Source of the DNA: Luteibacter jiangsuensis
Lineage (GTDB): Bacteria; Pseudomonadota; Gammaproteobacteria; Xanthomonadales; Rhodanobacteraceae
NCBI RefSeq assembly: GCF_030812295.1
Contig: NZ_JAUSSK010000004.1
Span: 62,001-126,000, forward strand
Direction: 5' to 3'
Length of the DNA: 64,000 bases
Shown: positions 63,472 to 64,000 of the stretch, in pieces
How positions within the stretch are numbered: the first letter of the stretch is position 1
How the letters are laid out: every line of letters starts with the position of its first letter
The notes under the pieces: generated by a model
Told to the model about the DNA's origin: nothing
Databases searched by the model: none
What the model saw: the letters and a program-made list of their open reading frames with translations, nothing else
Translations under genes and position numbers: made by a program

Positions 63472-63522
63472 TGTGTGGGAGCCGGTCCGGCAAGCATCGC
63501 CGACAAGGTCGGCTCCCACACA
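63472..63522. repeat. REP inverted repeat between convergent genes
   Basis: TGTGTGGGAGCCG (63472-63484) and its reverse complement CGGCTCCCACACA (63510-63522), with CATCGCCGACAAGG in between. Same GTGGGAGCCG family as at 7619-7693; lies between the DUF885 and hemolysin III genes. Confidence 0.88.
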
Positions 63523-63572
63523 AACCTGAAGTAGCCCTCGCGCGGAAAGCAGTTTCCACACGTACGTGGCGA

Positions 63573-64000
63573 TCAACCCTGCGACGGCGCACCGGGAATC
63601 ACATAGAACAACACCGCCAGGTAATGCAGGACGCTGCCGGCGAGCACGAAGAAATGCCAGATGGCGTGGTGATACGGCAGCTTCCGCGCCATGTAGAACG
63701 GTACGCCGGCGGTATAGGCAAGGCCACCGCCGAACAGCAGTAGTAGTCCACCCGCCTGTACGTTGTCACGCAACGGCTCGATCGCCACCACCGCCACCCA
63801 GCCCATAGCGACGTACATCACCACCGCCGCCTTCCGATACCGCTTCAGCAGTCCGAGCTCCGCCGCGCTACCAATGATCGCCAGGGCCCAGATCGTGCCG
63901 AACAAGCCCCATCCCCACGCACCCGGCAGGGCGAGCAAGGTGAACGGCGTATAGGTGCCGGCGATGAGCAAGAAGATAGCGATGTGGTCGAGCGTGCGCA
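63573..64000 (-). CDS. Hemolysin III / YqfA family membrane protein, N-terminus beyond window
   Basis: About 142 residues visible; the gene begins past the window end. At least five hydrophobic segments; the signature RTLDHIAIFLLIAGTYTP is at the edge and HHAIWHFFVLAGSVLHYLAVLF near the C-terminus, giving the metal-binding His set of the TrhA/hemolysin III and adiponectin-receptor superfamily. Function in bacteria relates to membrane homeostasis. The last residues (VIPGAPSQG) precede the stop. Confidence 0.92.
   Translation of the reverse strand, partial: RTLDHIAIFLLIAGTYTPFTLLALPGAWGWGLFGTIWALAIIGSAAELGLLKRYRKAAVVMYVAMGWVAVVAIEPLRDNVQAGGLLLLFGGGLAYTAGVPFYMARKLPYHHAIWHFFVLAGSVLHYLAVLFYVIPGAPSQG

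Overview
The window is GC-rich, gene-dense chromosomal DNA. It looks like a gammaproteobacterium of the Xanthomonadales, most likely Rhodanobacteraceae (Luteibacter/Dyella type). The reasons are a long Oar-like TonB-dependent receptor, a split 2-oxoacid dehydrogenase (E1 alpha, E1 beta, E2), tryptophan and tyrosine catabolic genes side by side, and many GTGGGAGCC-type REP palindromes at 3' gene ends. The assignment rests on gene content only. No phage, insertion sequence or CRISPR array was seen.

Bases 1-17,000 are mostly central metabolism: pyruvate kinase (cut by the window edge) and an S1/P1 nuclease divergent from gap; the tyrosine operon hpd-hmgA-FAH with a divergent MarR regulator and a clear operator; a POT peptide transporter; tryptophan 2,3-dioxygenase; the three-gene dehydrogenase operon; trpS with a fused C-terminal domain; and arginase with a periplasmic rhodanese.

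Bases 17,000-31,000 hold regulators and housekeeping genes: LysR, AraC/GyrI, a class C serine hydrolase, a 78-codon gene behind a consensus sigma-54 promoter, a decayed methyltransferase, tRNA-Thr(UGU), birA-coaX-SPOR, MtfA-like peptidase, a PepSY-PhoP-PhoQ-like operon, and GNAT-dusA.

Bases 31,000-37,000 look accessory. They contain an unknown membrane protein, a second serine hydrolase, a secreted orphan, a hipBA module with a striking 19-bp inverted repeat around its promoter, and a DUF1801 gene. A LysR-regulated pair of short-chain dehydrogenases follows.

Bases 39,000-54,600 contain a Tat-signal threonine-aldolase-like enzyme, an orphan ParB-like protein, a DUF2167-membrane-DnaJ operon, an SGNH hydrolase, a methyltransferase, a GH97 glycosidase, and a three-gene signalling operon (hybrid sensor kinase, translationally coupled alpha/beta hydrolase, propeller sensor kinase) with no response regulator.

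Bases 54,600-64,000 carry exonuclease III divergent from a TonB receptor with a long leader and a second sigma-54-like element, then ferredoxin-NADP reductase, a small RIO/Kdo-kinase-like protein, DUF3298-DUF456, a DUF885 peptidase and a hemolysin III family protein cut by the window end.

Most start codons were chosen by ribosome-binding site, signal peptide and family alignment from memory. Family names are recognised by motif, not by search.
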